Source: Lachnospiraceae bacterium
GTDB lineage: Bacteria; Bacillota; Clostridia; Lachnospirales; Lachnospiraceae
Direction: 5' to 3'
Assembly (NCBI GenBank): GCA_022767285.1
Contig: JALENY010000010.1
Span: 62,001 to 126,000 of the forward strand
DNA: 64,000 bases
In this document: positions 17,857-26,536 of the stretch, piece after piece
Numbering within the stretch: the first letter of the stretch is position 1
Layout of the letters: each line of letters begins with the position of its first letter
Notes under the pieces: generated by a model
The model's input: only the letters and a program-made list of their open reading frames with translations
What the model was told of the DNA's origin: nothing
Database searches by the model: none
Program-made: the position numbers and the translations under genes

Positions 17857-19014
17857 ATGGAAATATATTTTGATAATTCTGCCACAACCAGATGTTATGA
17901 CAGTGTGCGGGATGTGGTTGTAAAAACAATGATGGAAGATTACGGGAATCCCTCTTCCATGCATCAGAAAGGCGTTGAAGGAGAACAGTACCTGAAAGAC
18001 GCCAGACAGATTTTTGCGAAAATACTGAAAGTAAATGAGAAAGAGATTTATTTCACCTCCGGCGGAACCGAATCCAACAACTGGGCGCTGGTGGGAACTG
18101 CCCTTGCAAATAAGCGCTCCGGCAACCGTATTATTTCAACGGCCATTGAGCATCCTGCAGTATCCGAACCGCTTCGCTTCCTTGAGGAACAGGGATTTGA
18201 AATCATAAAACTGGGTGTTGATAAAAATGGACAGATTTCGTTGGAAGAACTGGAAGCGGCGCTGACCGACAAGACGATTTTGGTTTCGACTATGTATGTT
18301 AACAACGAGATTGGTGCTGTTCAGCCGGTGGAGGAAATTGCACGGCTGGTTCATCGAAAATGTCCCGGTGCGCTGTATCATGTGGATGCCATTCAGGCTT
18401 TCGGAAAATATCAGATATTCCCGAAACGGATCGGCATTGATCTGATGTCAGCCAGCGGTCATAAGATTCATGGCCCGAAGGGGGTGGGACTCATGTACAT
18501 GAGCGAGAAGGCAAAAGTGGCTCCTATTATTCTGGGAGGCGGACAGCAAAAAGGCATGCGCTCCGGAACGGATAATGTATCGGGTATAGCCGGATTTGCC
18601 CAGGCGGCAAAAGAGATTTATACCGATCGGGAAGCGAAAAATATAAGTCTGTATGAACTGAAAGAATATATGATCGAGCAGCTTAAAACGCTGGATCGCG
18701 TTGTGGTACACGGGACAACAGATCGTGAAAAATCTGCGCCCCACATCATCAATGCTTCTTTGGTCGGGGTGGGAAGCGAGGTATTGCTTCATACTCTGGA
18801 AGATCGTCAGATCTATGTGTCGGCGGGAAGCGCCTGTTCCACCCACAAGCGCTCAAAGAGTCCGACTCTGTCTGCGATCGATGCAAAAAAAGAGGAGATG
18901 GAGAGTTCCGTCCGCTTCAGTTTTACGGAAGAAAATACAAAAGAAGAAGTGGATACTGTCATCTCGGTTCTGAAAGAGGTACTGCCTCTGCTGCGCCGCT
19001 ATCGTGCACACTGA
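17857..19014 (+). CDS. Cysteine desulfurase (NifS/IscS type)
   Basis: A pyridoxal phosphate enzyme that removes sulfur from cysteine as an enzyme-bound persulfide. The 385-residue protein shows the N-terminal YFDNSATT, the PLP lysine Lys203 in SGHKIHGPKG and the catalytic Cys327 in SAGSACSTH. The start at 17857 follows AAAAGGAAC; the open frame further upstream is not desulfurase-like. thiI follows 63 bases later, which suggests this enzyme supplies sulfur to ThiI for 4-thiouridine in tRNA and perhaps for thiamine. No iscU, iscR or suf gene is adjacent, so an Fe-S role is less likely. Confidence 0.95.
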   Translation: MEIYFDNSATTRCYDSVRDVVVKTMMEDYGNPSSMHQKGVEGEQYLKDARQIFAKILKVNEKEIYFTSGGTESNNWALVGTALANKRSGNRIISTAIEHPAVSEPLRFLEEQGFEIIKLGVDKNGQISLEELEAALTDKTILVSTMYVNNEIGAVQPVEEIARLVHRKCPGALYHVDAIQAFGKYQIFPKRIGIDLMSASGHKIHGPKGVGLMYMSEKAKVAPIILGGGQQKGMRSGTDNVSGIAGFAQAAKEIYTDREAKNISLYELKEYMIEQLKTLDRVVVHGTTDREKSAPHIINASLVGVGSEVLLHTLEDRQIYVSAGSACSTHKRSKSPTLSAIDAKKEEMESSVRFSFTEENTKEEVDTVISVLKEVLPLLRRYRAH

Positions 19015-19077
19015 CTGTGACTGAAATTAAAACGGGTCTGGTTGCCCGAATGATTATAAGAAAGTGAGAACAACAGG

Positions 19078-20271
19078 ATGAACATGTTTAAAGCATTTTT
19101 GGTAAAATATGCGGAAATTGCCATCAAAGGGAAAAATCGTCATCTTTTTGAAGACGCTCTGGTAAAACAGATCCGTCATGGCCTGAAAAAAGCAGACGGT
19201 GAGTTCCGTGTGACAAAAGAACAGGGAAGAATATATGTCTATTGCGACAGTGATTATGATTACGATGAAGTTACGGGCATCATGAGCAGGATATTCGGCG
19301 TCGTGGGTTTCTGTCCGGTTGTGATTCATGAAATGTGCGGATATGAGGAATTGGCAAAGCATGTGGTAAAATATGTGGATGACATATATCCGGATAAAAA
19401 TAAGACATTCAAAATGAATGCCCGCCGTTCTGATAAACGCTACCCCATGGATTCCATGGAACTGAACCGGGAACTTGGAGGCGTTGTGCTGGATGCCTTT
19501 CCGGAGATGAAAGTGGACGTTCACAACCCGGATATTCTGCTGACGGTGGAAATCCGAAGCAAAATATATCTATATTCAGAAGTAATCCCGGGGCCGGGAG
19601 GAATGCCGGTGGGCTCCAACGGAAAAGCCATGCTTCTTCTGTCCGGCGGTATTGACAGTCCGGTGGCCGGTTACATGATCGCAAAACGCGGTGTGAAAAT
19701 TGATGCGGTATATTTCCATGCTCCGCCATACACCAGCGAGCGTGCGAAACAGAAAGTAATCGATCTGGCCAAAATCGTATCCAGATTTACCGGCCCTATT
19801 TATCTGCATGTGGTCAATTTTACGGATATTCAACTGTATATCTATGATCAATGTCCCCATGAGGAGCTGACTATTATCATGCGCCGCTATATGATGCGGA
19901 TTGCGGAGCATTTTGCAAAAGAGACCGGATGCCTTGGTCTGATCACCGGCGAGAGCATTGGCCAGGTGGCAAGCCAGACACTCCAGAGCCTCGCTGCGAC
20001 CAATGAGGTATGTACTCTTCCCGTGTACCGCCCGGTTATTGGTTTTGATAAGCAGGAAATCGTAGAAGTGGCCAACAAAATCGGAACTTTTGAGACTTCT
20101 ATTTTGCCATATGAAGACTGCTGTACAGTTTTTGTGGCAAAACATCCGGTAACAAAACCGAACCTGAATATAATACGTAATTCAGAGAAAAAGCTGGCTG
20201 AGAAAATCGATGAACTGGTGGATGAAGCGATTAGGACAACAGAAGTCATTATTGTATCTGAGGAATCGTAA
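19078..20271 (+). CDS. thiI: tRNA 4-thiouridine synthase ThiI
   Basis: ThiI adenylates U8 of tRNA and accepts sulfur from a desulfurase to make 4-thiouridine; it also can serve thiamine thiazole synthesis. The 397-residue product has the NFLD-type N-terminal domain (KYAEIAIKGKNR), a THUMP domain (about 60-165) and the PP-loop LLSGGIDSPVAGYM, followed by the adenylation domain. It lacks the C-terminal rhodanese domain of the E. coli protein, as is usual in Firmicutes. Start at 19078; an in-frame ATG at 19084 is an alternative. It follows the desulfurase in one operon. Confidence 0.95.
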   Translation: MNMFKAFLVKYAEIAIKGKNRHLFEDALVKQIRHGLKKADGEFRVTKEQGRIYVYCDSDYDYDEVTGIMSRIFGVVGFCPVVIHEMCGYEELAKHVVKYVDDIYPDKNKTFKMNARRSDKRYPMDSMELNRELGGVVLDAFPEMKVDVHNPDILLTVEIRSKIYLYSEVIPGPGGMPVGSNGKAMLLLSGGIDSPVAGYMIAKRGVKIDAVYFHAPPYTSERAKQKVIDLAKIVSRFTGPIYLHVVNFTDIQLYIYDQCPHEELTIIMRRYMMRIAEHFAKETGCLGLITGESIGQVASQTLQSLAATNEVCTLPVYRPVIGFDKQEIVEVANKIGTFETSILPYEDCCTVFVAKHPVTKPNLNIIRNSEKKLAEKIDELVDEAIRTTEVIIVSEES

Positions 20272-20291
20272 AACAAATATAAGACTGTATT

Positions 20292-20321
20292 AAAAAAGAG
20301 CCGCTGCAGGCGCAACGGCTC
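20292..20321 (-). terminator. Terminator of the HPr-like gene (minus strand)
   Basis: Read on the minus strand, GAGCCGTTGC pairs with GCAGCGGCTC around a GCCT loop and is followed by six T. It may also end thiI from the other side, but the T-run there is weak. Confidence 0.85.
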
Positions 20322-20335
20322 CGTTTTCACAAAGA

Positions 20336-20569
20336 TTAAATACAGTACGGTTTCAGAACTTCCAGAACTTCGTCCAGTTTATCTCCATCAACATGAATAT
20401 TTAAATCAATTGGTTTGGAAAGATCCAGGCTGAAAATACCCATAATCGATTTTGCATCAATAACGTATCTCCCGGAAACCAGATCAAAATCGAAATCAAA
20501 TTTGTTAATTTCGTTAACAAAGGATTTTACTTTATCGATAGAGTTCAGAGAAATTTGAATGGTTTTCAT
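20336..20569 (-). CDS. HPr-like protein lacking the active-site histidine
   Basis: A 77-residue HPr-fold protein. HPr normally carries phosphate on His15 in the GIHARPA motif; here that region reads SIDKVKSFVN, with no His. The regulatory Ser46 region is kept as DAKSIMGIFSLDL, which is the site used by HPr kinase. The pattern is that of Crh-like proteins that act in carbon regulation but not in sugar transport. The real start is the ATG at 20569, with AGGAGG eight bases upstream; the longer frame is spurious. It reads divergently from mtaB and ends in its own terminator. Confidence 0.85.
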   Translation of the reverse strand: MKTIQISLNSIDKVKSFVNEINKFDFDFDLVSGRYVIDAKSIMGIFSLDLSKPIDLNIHVDGDKLDEVLEVLKPYCI

Positions 20570-20714
20570 AATGCGAACCTCCTCTCGAAATGATTTTCTT
20601 TTTCTTTTCAGTCTAATCTTACAGTTTCTGGAAGACGAAGTCAAGGGAAAATCATATAAAGTTATCGTTATAAATTTGTTAAAAAAAGGTAAAGATTCAC
20701 AAAAGGAGAATGCT

Positions 20715-22067
20715 ATGAGTAAAAAAGCTGCCCTGCATAATCTGGGCTGTAAAGTAAATGCATATGAGTTGGAAGCCATGCAGCAGCTTCTGGAAGAGGG
20801 CGGATATGAGATCGTTCCGTTTGAGCCGGGAGCGGATGTTTATGTGATCAATACCTGCACAGTGACGAACATTGCTGACCGGAAATCAAGGCAGATGCTC
20901 CATAAAGCAAAAAAGATGAATCCGGATGCCATTGTTGTGGCTGCCGGCTGCTATGTACAGGCTGCCGGGGAGGAACTGAAAAAAGATGAATCCATTGATA
21001 TCGTAATCGGAAATAACAAAAAGCAGAACCTGCTGGAAATACTGGAAGAATATCAGCGGAAGAGAGCGACGGATTTTTCAAACATTATCGATATTAATCA
21101 TACAAAAGAGTATGAACCGTTGCGCATCACAAGAACAGCGGAGCATACCCGGGCATATTTGAAGATTCAGGATGGCTGCAACCAGTTTTGCACTTACTGT
21201 ATCATACCTTTTGCCCGTGGGCGTGTGAGAAGCCGCAGTATGGCAGACGTGATGCAGGAAGTAGAAAAACTGGCACAGGCCGGTTATCAGGAAGTGGTGC
21301 TGACCGGTATTCATTTAAGCTCGTACGGAACGGATTTTGAATCCTGTGAAAAGAGCGGGGACTATCCCTATGGAAAAGAACTGCTCAAACTGATCGCAGC
21401 GATTCAGAAAACAGAAGGGATCACCAGGATCCGCCTGGGATCTCTGGAACCCGGCATTGTCACAGAAGCATTTGCTGCAGAACTGTCCGGCTGTGATAAA
21501 GTCTGCCCGCATTTTCATCTGTCCATGCAGAGCGGCTGTGATGCAACTCTGAAACGGATGAACCGGCGTTATGATACCGCGCAGTTTGCAGATCGATGCC
21601 GTATTTTGCGTAAATACTTTAACAATCCGGCACTTACTACAGATATTATTGTGGGATTCCCCGGGGAGACCGAAGAAGAATTTGCAAAAACCAGAGCTTA
21701 TGTAGAACAGATTAATTTTTTTGAGACACATGTTTTCAAATATTCCCGCCGGAAAGGCACAAAAGCAGCCGTGATGGAAAATCAGGTTCCGGAACAGAAA
21801 AAAGCACAGCGCAGTCAGATCCTTATAGAGCTTGGACAGCGCCATCAGAAATCTTATGCAGAAGGTTTCCTCGGAAAAGAAGTCGAAGTCCTTTTTGAAG
21901 AAAAGACTGTGGAAAACGGGCATTCATACTGGACGGGACATACCCGCGAATACGTTAAGGCCAAAAAAGAATCGGAAAGGGATTTGACAAATGTGCAAAG
22001 AGCGTGTATGGTATCTGGTGTGGGTGAAGACGGTACGCTGTACGTTTCGGACAAAACAAGACAGTAA
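20715..22067 (+). CDS. mtaB: tRNA t6A37 methylthiotransferase MtaB
   Basis: MtaB turns N6-threonylcarbamoyl-A37 into its 2-methylthio form (ms2t6A). The 450-residue radical SAM protein has the N-terminal UPF0004 domain with cluster cysteines (GCKVNAYE at 11-18, NTCTVTN, AGCYVQ), the radical SAM CxxxCxxC at Cys155, Cys159 and Cys162, and a C-terminal TRAM domain. AAAGGAG lies six bases before the ATG at 20715; about 50 residues of upstream open frame overlap the divergent HPr gene and are not real. Confidence 0.95.
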   Translation: MSKKAALHNLGCKVNAYELEAMQQLLEEGGYEIVPFEPGADVYVINTCTVTNIADRKSRQMLHKAKKMNPDAIVVAAGCYVQAAGEELKKDESIDIVIGNNKKQNLLEILEEYQRKRATDFSNIIDINHTKEYEPLRITRTAEHTRAYLKIQDGCNQFCTYCIIPFARGRVRSRSMADVMQEVEKLAQAGYQEVVLTGIHLSSYGTDFESCEKSGDYPYGKELLKLIAAIQKTEGITRIRLGSLEPGIVTEAFAAELSGCDKVCPHFHLSMQSGCDATLKRMNRRYDTAQFADRCRILRKYFNNPALTTDIIVGFPGETEEEFAKTRAYVEQINFFETHVFKYSRRKGTKAAVMENQVPEQKKAQRSQILIELGQRHQKSYAEGFLGKEVEVLFEEKTVENGHSYWTGHTREYVKAKKESERDLTNVQRACMVSGVGEDGTLYVSDKTRQ

Positions 22068-22161
22068 TTCTCTCAAGGGGGATTTCGTGTAAAGGAACAA
22101 GGAGCAAAAGATCAGTGATTGTTGCGAAAAACCATGAGACAAGAATTCACAATAATTTTCA

Positions 22162-22190
22162 TTGAATTTTGTCCACATATAGTTTAGAAT
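22162..22190 (+). promoter_or_regulatory. Promoter of the ireB-ruvX-yrzB-rnj cluster
   Basis: TTGAAT at 22162-22167 and TAGAAT at 22185-22190 are separated by 17 bases, 38 bases before ireB. Confidence 0.65.
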
Positions 22191-22227
22191 AATCATAGAG
22201 ATTAAGTAGGATAAGGGCGTGAGCAAT

Positions 22228-22494
22228 ATGGCAGATTTGAGTAATACACAGTTTTTCAAAGTAAAAACAGAACCGGAGATTCAGGTAAAAGAAGTTCTGG
22301 ATGTAGTATACAATGCGATGGCAGAAAAAGGCTACAATCCGGTCAACCAGATCGTCGGATATATTATGTCTGGAGATCCCACATATATTACCAGTTATAA
22401 GGGAGCACGCAGCATGATCATGAAAGTGGAACGTGACGAGCTGGTGGAAGAACTGTTAAAAGAGTATATCAAAAACGAGGCATGGAGACGCTGA
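22228..22494 (+). CDS. ireB: IreB family regulatory phosphoprotein
   Basis: An 88-residue DUF965 protein. In Enterococcus, IreB is a substrate of the Ser/Thr kinase IreK and tunes resistance to cell-wall stress. The conserved core NPVNQIVGYIMSGDPTYITSY is present, as is the ERDELVEELLKEYI tail. The start is uncertain: ATG at 22228 or GTG at 22219, both close to AAGGG/AGGAT sites; ATG was chosen because it fits the usual N-terminus. It is the first gene of the conserved ireB-ruvX-yrzB order, with ruvX three bases downstream. Confidence 0.93.
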   Translation: MADLSNTQFFKVKTEPEIQVKEVLDVVYNAMAEKGYNPVNQIVGYIMSGDPTYITSYKGARSMIMKVERDELVEELLKEYIKNEAWRR

Positions 22495-22497
22495 TCT

Positions 22498-22962
22498 ATG
22501 CGGATTATGGGATTGGATTTTGGGTCAAAAACAGTAGGAGTCGCAATCAGCGACCCCTTGGGCTTGACTGCGCAGGGAATCGAGATTATAAGGAGAAAGT
22601 CTGAGAATAAACTTCGTCAGACACTGGCACGGATAGAGGAACTGATTGCGGAATACCAGGTAGAAACGATTGTTCTTGGTTTTCCCAAAAACATGAATAA
22701 TACCATTGGGGACAGGGCTGAGAAATCTCTAGAATTTAAGCGTATGCTTGAGAGAAGAACAGGCCTGCATATTTTTATGTGGGATGAACGGCTGACTACG
22801 GTGGAGGCAAATCGTACGCTGATGGAGGCCGGTGTGCGCCGGGAGAACCGTTATAAGTATGTGGATGAGCTTGCCGCAGTATTTATTCTGCAGGGATACC
22901 TGGATTCATTGTCTATGCAGAAATCGCAGATGGAACTTCCAAAAGAAAATGCGGATAGTTAG
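22498..22962 (+). CDS. ruvX: Holliday junction resolvase RuvX (YqgF)
   Basis: A 154-residue YqgF-fold nuclease, implicated in 16S rRNA 5' processing and Holliday junction resolution. The RNase H-like core is visible: [17 protein letters not shown] with the first acidic residue, VLGFPKNMN, and [20 protein letters not shown] near the end. It begins three bases after ireB and uses a GGAGA site inside that gene, so translation is probably coupled. Confidence 0.95.
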   Translation: MRIMGLDFGSKTVGVAISDPLGLTAQGIEIIRRKSENKLRQTLARIEELIAEYQVETIVLGFPKNMNNTIGDRAEKSLEFKRMLERRTGLHIFMWDERLTTVEANRTLMEAGVRRENRYKYVDELAAVFILQGYLDSLSMQKSQMELPKENADS

Positions 22963-23043
22963 TGACAGTAGTAAAGAAACCAATCGAACTGAAAAGAGCC
23001 CGAAGAGATAATGATAGATTGCGGAAAGTAGCAGGATGAGCAA

Positions 23044-23304
23044 ATGATAGAAAAATTAAGATTTGAACTGGAAGACGGTACAGCGGTTGACTTTTATGTG
23101 GAAGAGCAGACGAGAGTAAACGGAACCAATTATCTGCTTGTAACAGATTCACAGGACGATGAGGCGGAGGCCTATATTTTAAAAGACATTTCGGAGGATT
23201 CGGATGAAGTGGCGAATTACGTTATGGTGGAAGATGATGTGGAACTGTCGGCACTTTCCCGTGTTTTTCAGGAAATGTTAGATGACACGAAAATTGACTT
23301 TTAA
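23044..23304 (+). CDS. DUF1292 protein (YrzB-like)
   Basis: An 86-residue acidic protein of the DUF1292 family, with the typical opening FELEDGTAVDFYVEEQ and a YLLVTD strand. The function is unknown. Its place after ireB and ruvX and before the RNase J gene is conserved in Firmicutes (yrzL-yrrK-yrzB in Bacillus). It starts about 80 bases after ruvX and ends 20 bases before rnj. Confidence 0.9.
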   Translation: MIEKLRFELEDGTAVDFYVEEQTRVNGTNYLLVTDSQDDEAEAYILKDISEDSDEVANYVMVEDDVELSALSRVFQEMLDDTKIDF

Positions 23305-23324
23305 TATGACGCGGAGGTGTTTGA

Positions 23325-24989
23325 TTGAAAAATGGAAACAATTCAAAATTAAAAATTATCCCGCTTGGAGGACTTGAACAGATCGGGATGAATATTACTG
23401 CCTTTGAATATGAAGACAGTATTGTTGTGGTGGACTGCGGTTTGGCGTTTCCGGAGGATGACATGCTGGGAGTCGACCTTGTTATACCGGATATTTCCTA
23501 TTTGAAAGACAATTACAGTAAAATCAAGGGTTTTGTTGTGACACATGGACATGAAGATCATATTGGCGCTTTCCCATACATTCTGCGGGAAATCAATGTG
23601 CCGATTTATACAACAAAACTGACGATGGCTCTGATCGAGAAAAAACTGGAAGAGGGAGGCATGCTGAAGCGGATCAAGCGCAAAGTGGTTAAGCATGGCC
23701 AGTCCATCAATCTGGGCGATTTTCGCATTGAATTTATTAAGACGAATCACAGTATTCAGGACGCATCTGCACTGGCGATTTATTCTCCGGCCGGTACCGT
23801 GGTGCATACGGGTGATTTTAAAGTAGATTACACCCCGGTGTTTGGTGATGCCATTGATCTGCAGCGTCTTGCAGAAATCGGGAAAAAGGGTGTGCTGGCG
23901 GTTATGTGTGACAGCACCAATGCAGAACGGCCGGGATTTACCATGTCTGAGCGGACTGTGGGAAGAACCTTTGACAATATTTTTGCAGAACACACGAATA
24001 CACGTATTATTATTGCAACATTCGCTTCCAACGTGGATCGTGTACAGCAGATCATCAATTCAGCGTATAAATTTGGTCGGAAAGTCTGCCTGGAAGGCAG
24101 GAGTATGGTAAATGTAATTGGAACTGCATCGGAACTGGGTTATCTGAGCATTCCCGATAATACGCTTGTTGATATGGATCAGCTTAAGAACTATCCGCCG
24201 GAAAAAACGGTGCTGATCACCACCGGAAGCCAGGGCGAATCCATGGCGGCATTGTCCCGTATGGCGGCCAACATTCACAAAAAGATCACGATCATGCCCG
24301 GAGATACGATTATTTTCAGCTCCAATCCGATTCCCGGCAATGAAAAAGCGGTTTCGAAGGTGATCAACGAATTGACCGGTATCGGTGCCAATGTAATTTT
24401 CCAGGATGTTCATGTGTCCGGACATGCCTGTCAGGAAGAGATCAAGCTGATTTATTCCTTGTTGAAGCCCAAGTATGCCATACCGGTTCACGGCGAACTG
24501 CGCCACCTGAAAGCCCAGGCGAACCTGGCCATCAGCCTTGGCATACCGAAAGAAAATGTATTTATCTTAAGATCCGGAGATGTTCTGGAGGTGTGCAGTG
24601 ACAGTGCCAAAATTATCGGAAAAGTGCACACAGGCGGTATTCTGGTAGATGGACTCGGCGTGGGCGATGTGGGCAATATCGTACTGCGTGACCGTCAGCA
24701 TCTGGCAGAAGACGGTATTATGATCGTTGTTATGACGCTGGAACATCACAGCAACCATGTGCTGGCCGGACCGGACATTGTGTCACGCGGATTTGTTTAT
24801 GTGCGGGAGTCTGAGGATCTGATGGATGAGGCGCATCAGGTGGTAGAAAATGCACTGGATATATGTTTGGATCGGAACATTACAGACTGGAGCAGGATTA
24901 AAAATATCATCAAAGATTCTCTGGGTGATTTTGTCTGGAAACGCACCAAGAGAAGACCTATGATTTTGCCGATAATAATGGAAGCATAA
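23325..24989 (+). CDS. rnj: Ribonuclease J
   Basis: RNase J is a metallo-beta-lactamase-fold endo- and 5'-exoribonuclease central to mRNA turnover and rRNA maturation in Firmicutes. The 554-residue protein has the metal-binding THGHEDH motif with His74, His76, Asp78 and His79, the beta-CASP domain (CDSTNAERPGFTMSE, TGSQGESMAALSRMA), and the HVSGHACQEEIKL and PVHGELRHL motifs. The start is TTG at 23325, five bases after GGAGGTG. The neighbouring cluster order suggests co-transcription with yrzB. Confidence 0.96.
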   Translation: MKNGNNSKLKIIPLGGLEQIGMNITAFEYEDSIVVVDCGLAFPEDDMLGVDLVIPDISYLKDNYSKIKGFVVTHGHEDHIGAFPYILREINVPIYTTKLTMALIEKKLEEGGMLKRIKRKVVKHGQSINLGDFRIEFIKTNHSIQDASALAIYSPAGTVVHTGDFKVDYTPVFGDAIDLQRLAEIGKKGVLAVMCDSTNAERPGFTMSERTVGRTFDNIFAEHTNTRIIIATFASNVDRVQQIINSAYKFGRKVCLEGRSMVNVIGTASELGYLSIPDNTLVDMDQLKNYPPEKTVLITTGSQGESMAALSRMAANIHKKITIMPGDTIIFSSNPIPGNEKAVSKVINELTGIGANVIFQDVHVSGHACQEEIKLIYSLLKPKYAIPVHGELRHLKAQANLAISLGIPKENVFILRSGDVLEVCSDSAKIIGKVHTGGILVDGLGVGDVGNIVLRDRQHLAEDGIMIVVMTLEHHSNHVLAGPDIVSRGFVYVRESEDLMDEAHQVVENALDICLDRNITDWSRIKNIIKDSLGDFVWKRTKRRPMILPIIMEA

Positions 24990-25003
24990 GGATAGAAAAG
25001 ACC

Positions 25004-25333
25004 ATGAGAGAAATCGAAGCGTGTTTGGAAGCACTTTTGGACAGCATTCACAGAAGTGATATTTATCAGAATTATCTGTCCTGTGAAAAAAATCTGGAAC
25101 TGAATCCGGAGCAGAAAAAGAAAGTGGATGATCTGAGGACGGCTGCTTTTTTGCTGCATCAGGAAGAGGACTGGTTTGAAAAATCCGATACTTTGAATGA
25201 ACAGTTTGCGGAACTGAGAAAAAAGCCGGAGGTAAATGCTTATCTTGAGGCGGAACTGGCTGTCTGCAAAATGATTCAGCGAATTACCGAGAAAATATGT
25301 GATAATCTGGAGATTCGAATTCCGGAAATATGA
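25004..25333 (+). CDS. YlbF/YmcA family protein
   Basis: A 109-residue helical protein of the YlbF/YmcA (RicF/RicA) family. In Bacillus, members of this family form a complex that binds RNase Y and directs mRNA maturation. The helices LDSIHRSDIYQNYLSCEKNL and the YLEAELAVCKMIQRITEKI tail fit the family. It lies 14 bases after the RNase J gene and 13 before the MltG-like gene, so a link to RNA processing is plausible but not proved. Confidence 0.85.
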   Translation: MREIEACLEALLDSIHRSDIYQNYLSCEKNLELNPEQKKKVDDLRTAAFLLHQEEDWFEKSDTLNEQFAELRKKPEVNAYLEAELAVCKMIQRITEKICDNLEIRIPEI

Positions 25334-25346
25334 GTAAGGAGAACCT

Positions 25347-25808
25347 ATGGCAAAAAAGAAATCAGATACCGGTTATCGGGTAGCGGTACTTGGGGCAAAA
25401 GGTATTTTGAAGATACTGTTTTATCTTCTGGTGATTATTATCATCATATATCTGAGTAAAAAGGCATTCTCCTTTGGCTATGCAATCTTTAATCAGGAGC
25501 CGGTTGCGGCGGAACCGGGACAGGCTGTCACTGTAATCATTCCGGAAGGTTCGACGGTAAAGGACATTGCAAAAACCCTTGAACGTAAGGGGCTGATCGA
25601 AGACGATCTGATTTTTGTCGTGCAGGAGCGTCTGTCCGGTTATCACGGGCGACTGAAAGCGGGAACCTATCTTCTGAATACCGCTCAAACTGCAGATGAA
25701 ATGATGGAGATTCTGTCAGGGGACAATCCGGATGGTGTATTGCAGACCTCTTCGGAGCCGGAGGAGAATACGGCAGAAGACGATGCAATTGAGAAGGTGA
25801 CACAATGA
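25347..25808 (+). CDS. Short MltG-like membrane protein without catalytic domain
   Basis: A 153-residue protein with a basic N-terminus, one membrane segment (about 20-40) and a LysM-like domain (VIIPEGSTVKDIAKTLERKGLIED) as in MltG, the endolytic transglycosylase that ends glycan strands. Full MltG proteins are about 350 residues; the catalytic YceG core with its glutamate is missing here. The C-terminus is acidic and ends in a four-base overlap with trmR. It occupies the position of yrrL (mltG) in the Bacillus order, so it is a shortened orthologue or a non-catalytic relative rather than a frameshift product, since no catalytic remnant follows. Confidence 0.85.
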   Translation: MAKKKSDTGYRVAVLGAKGILKILFYLLVIIIIIYLSKKAFSFGYAIFNQEPVAAEPGQAVTVIIPEGSTVKDIAKTLERKGLIEDDLIFVVQERLSGYHGRLKAGTYLLNTAQTADEMMEILSGDNPDGVLQTSSEPEENTAEDDAIEKVTQ

Positions 25809-26467
25809 TTTTAGACGAACGTATGCTGACGTATATCAATTCTCTGGATTCGGGGAACACACCTTTTCTGGAAGAACTGGAGCAGGAAGCTTTGGATAAC
25901 CGCATCCCGATTATTCGCAAGGATATGCAGACTTTCCTTAAGATGTTTCTGGCTATGAGAAAGCCGAAACGAATTCTTGAGGTTGGCACTGCAGTGGGAT
26001 TTTCTGCGCTTCTTATGTGTGAGTACGGAGAGCCGGATGTACAGATCACGACCATCGAAAATTATGAAAAAAGAATTCCTGTCGCCCGTGACAATTTTGT
26101 CCGGGCGGGCAGGGAAAAACAGATCAAACTGCTTCAGGGGGATGCCCAGGATATCTTAAAGGAACTGGAAGGTCCCTTTGATTTTATTTTTATGGATGCG
26201 GCCAAGGGTCAGTATATTTTCTTTTTTCCGGAGCTTTTGCGCCTGTTGGAAGACGGAGGAGTACTGATCACGGATAACGTGCTGCAGGACGGGGATATTA
26301 TCGAATCTCATTTTGCTGTGGAACGCAGGAATCGAACGATTTACAAGCGAATGAGGGAATATCTCTATACTCTGACCCATCATGAGCAGCTGGTGACCTC
26401 TGTGCTGCCGGTGGGAGATGGTATCACGATCAGTGTGAAAACCGGAAAGAGGAATGTTATGCAGTAA
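25805..26467 (+). CDS. trmR: tRNA 5-hydroxyuridine methyltransferase TrmR
   Basis: A 220-residue O-methyltransferase (YrrM type) with SAM motif ILEVGTAVGFSALL at 57-70 and the metal-site FIFMDAAKGQY near 130-140. TrmR methylates 5-hydroxyuridine at tRNA position 34 to 5-methoxyuridine. The assignment rests on family and on order: MltG-like gene, trmR, then a U32 TrhP gene, as in Bacillus yrrL-yrrM-yrrN-yrrO. The ATG overlaps the preceding stop by four bases, so translation is coupled. Confidence 0.88.
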   Translation: MILDERMLTYINSLDSGNTPFLEELEQEALDNRIPIIRKDMQTFLKMFLAMRKPKRILEVGTAVGFSALLMCEYGEPDVQITTIENYEKRIPVARDNFVRAGREKQIKLLQGDAQDILKELEGPFDFIFMDAAKGQYIFFFPELLRLLEDGGVLITDNVLQDGDIIESHFAVERRNRTIYKRMREYLYTLTHHEQLVTSVLPVGDGITISVKTGKRNVMQ

Positions 26468-26536
26468 TGACAAAAATTCAGATGATTACAGCATGTTACA
26501 TTTTTTACCGCAGTATGGCGGTGGAATGGAGAAAAA

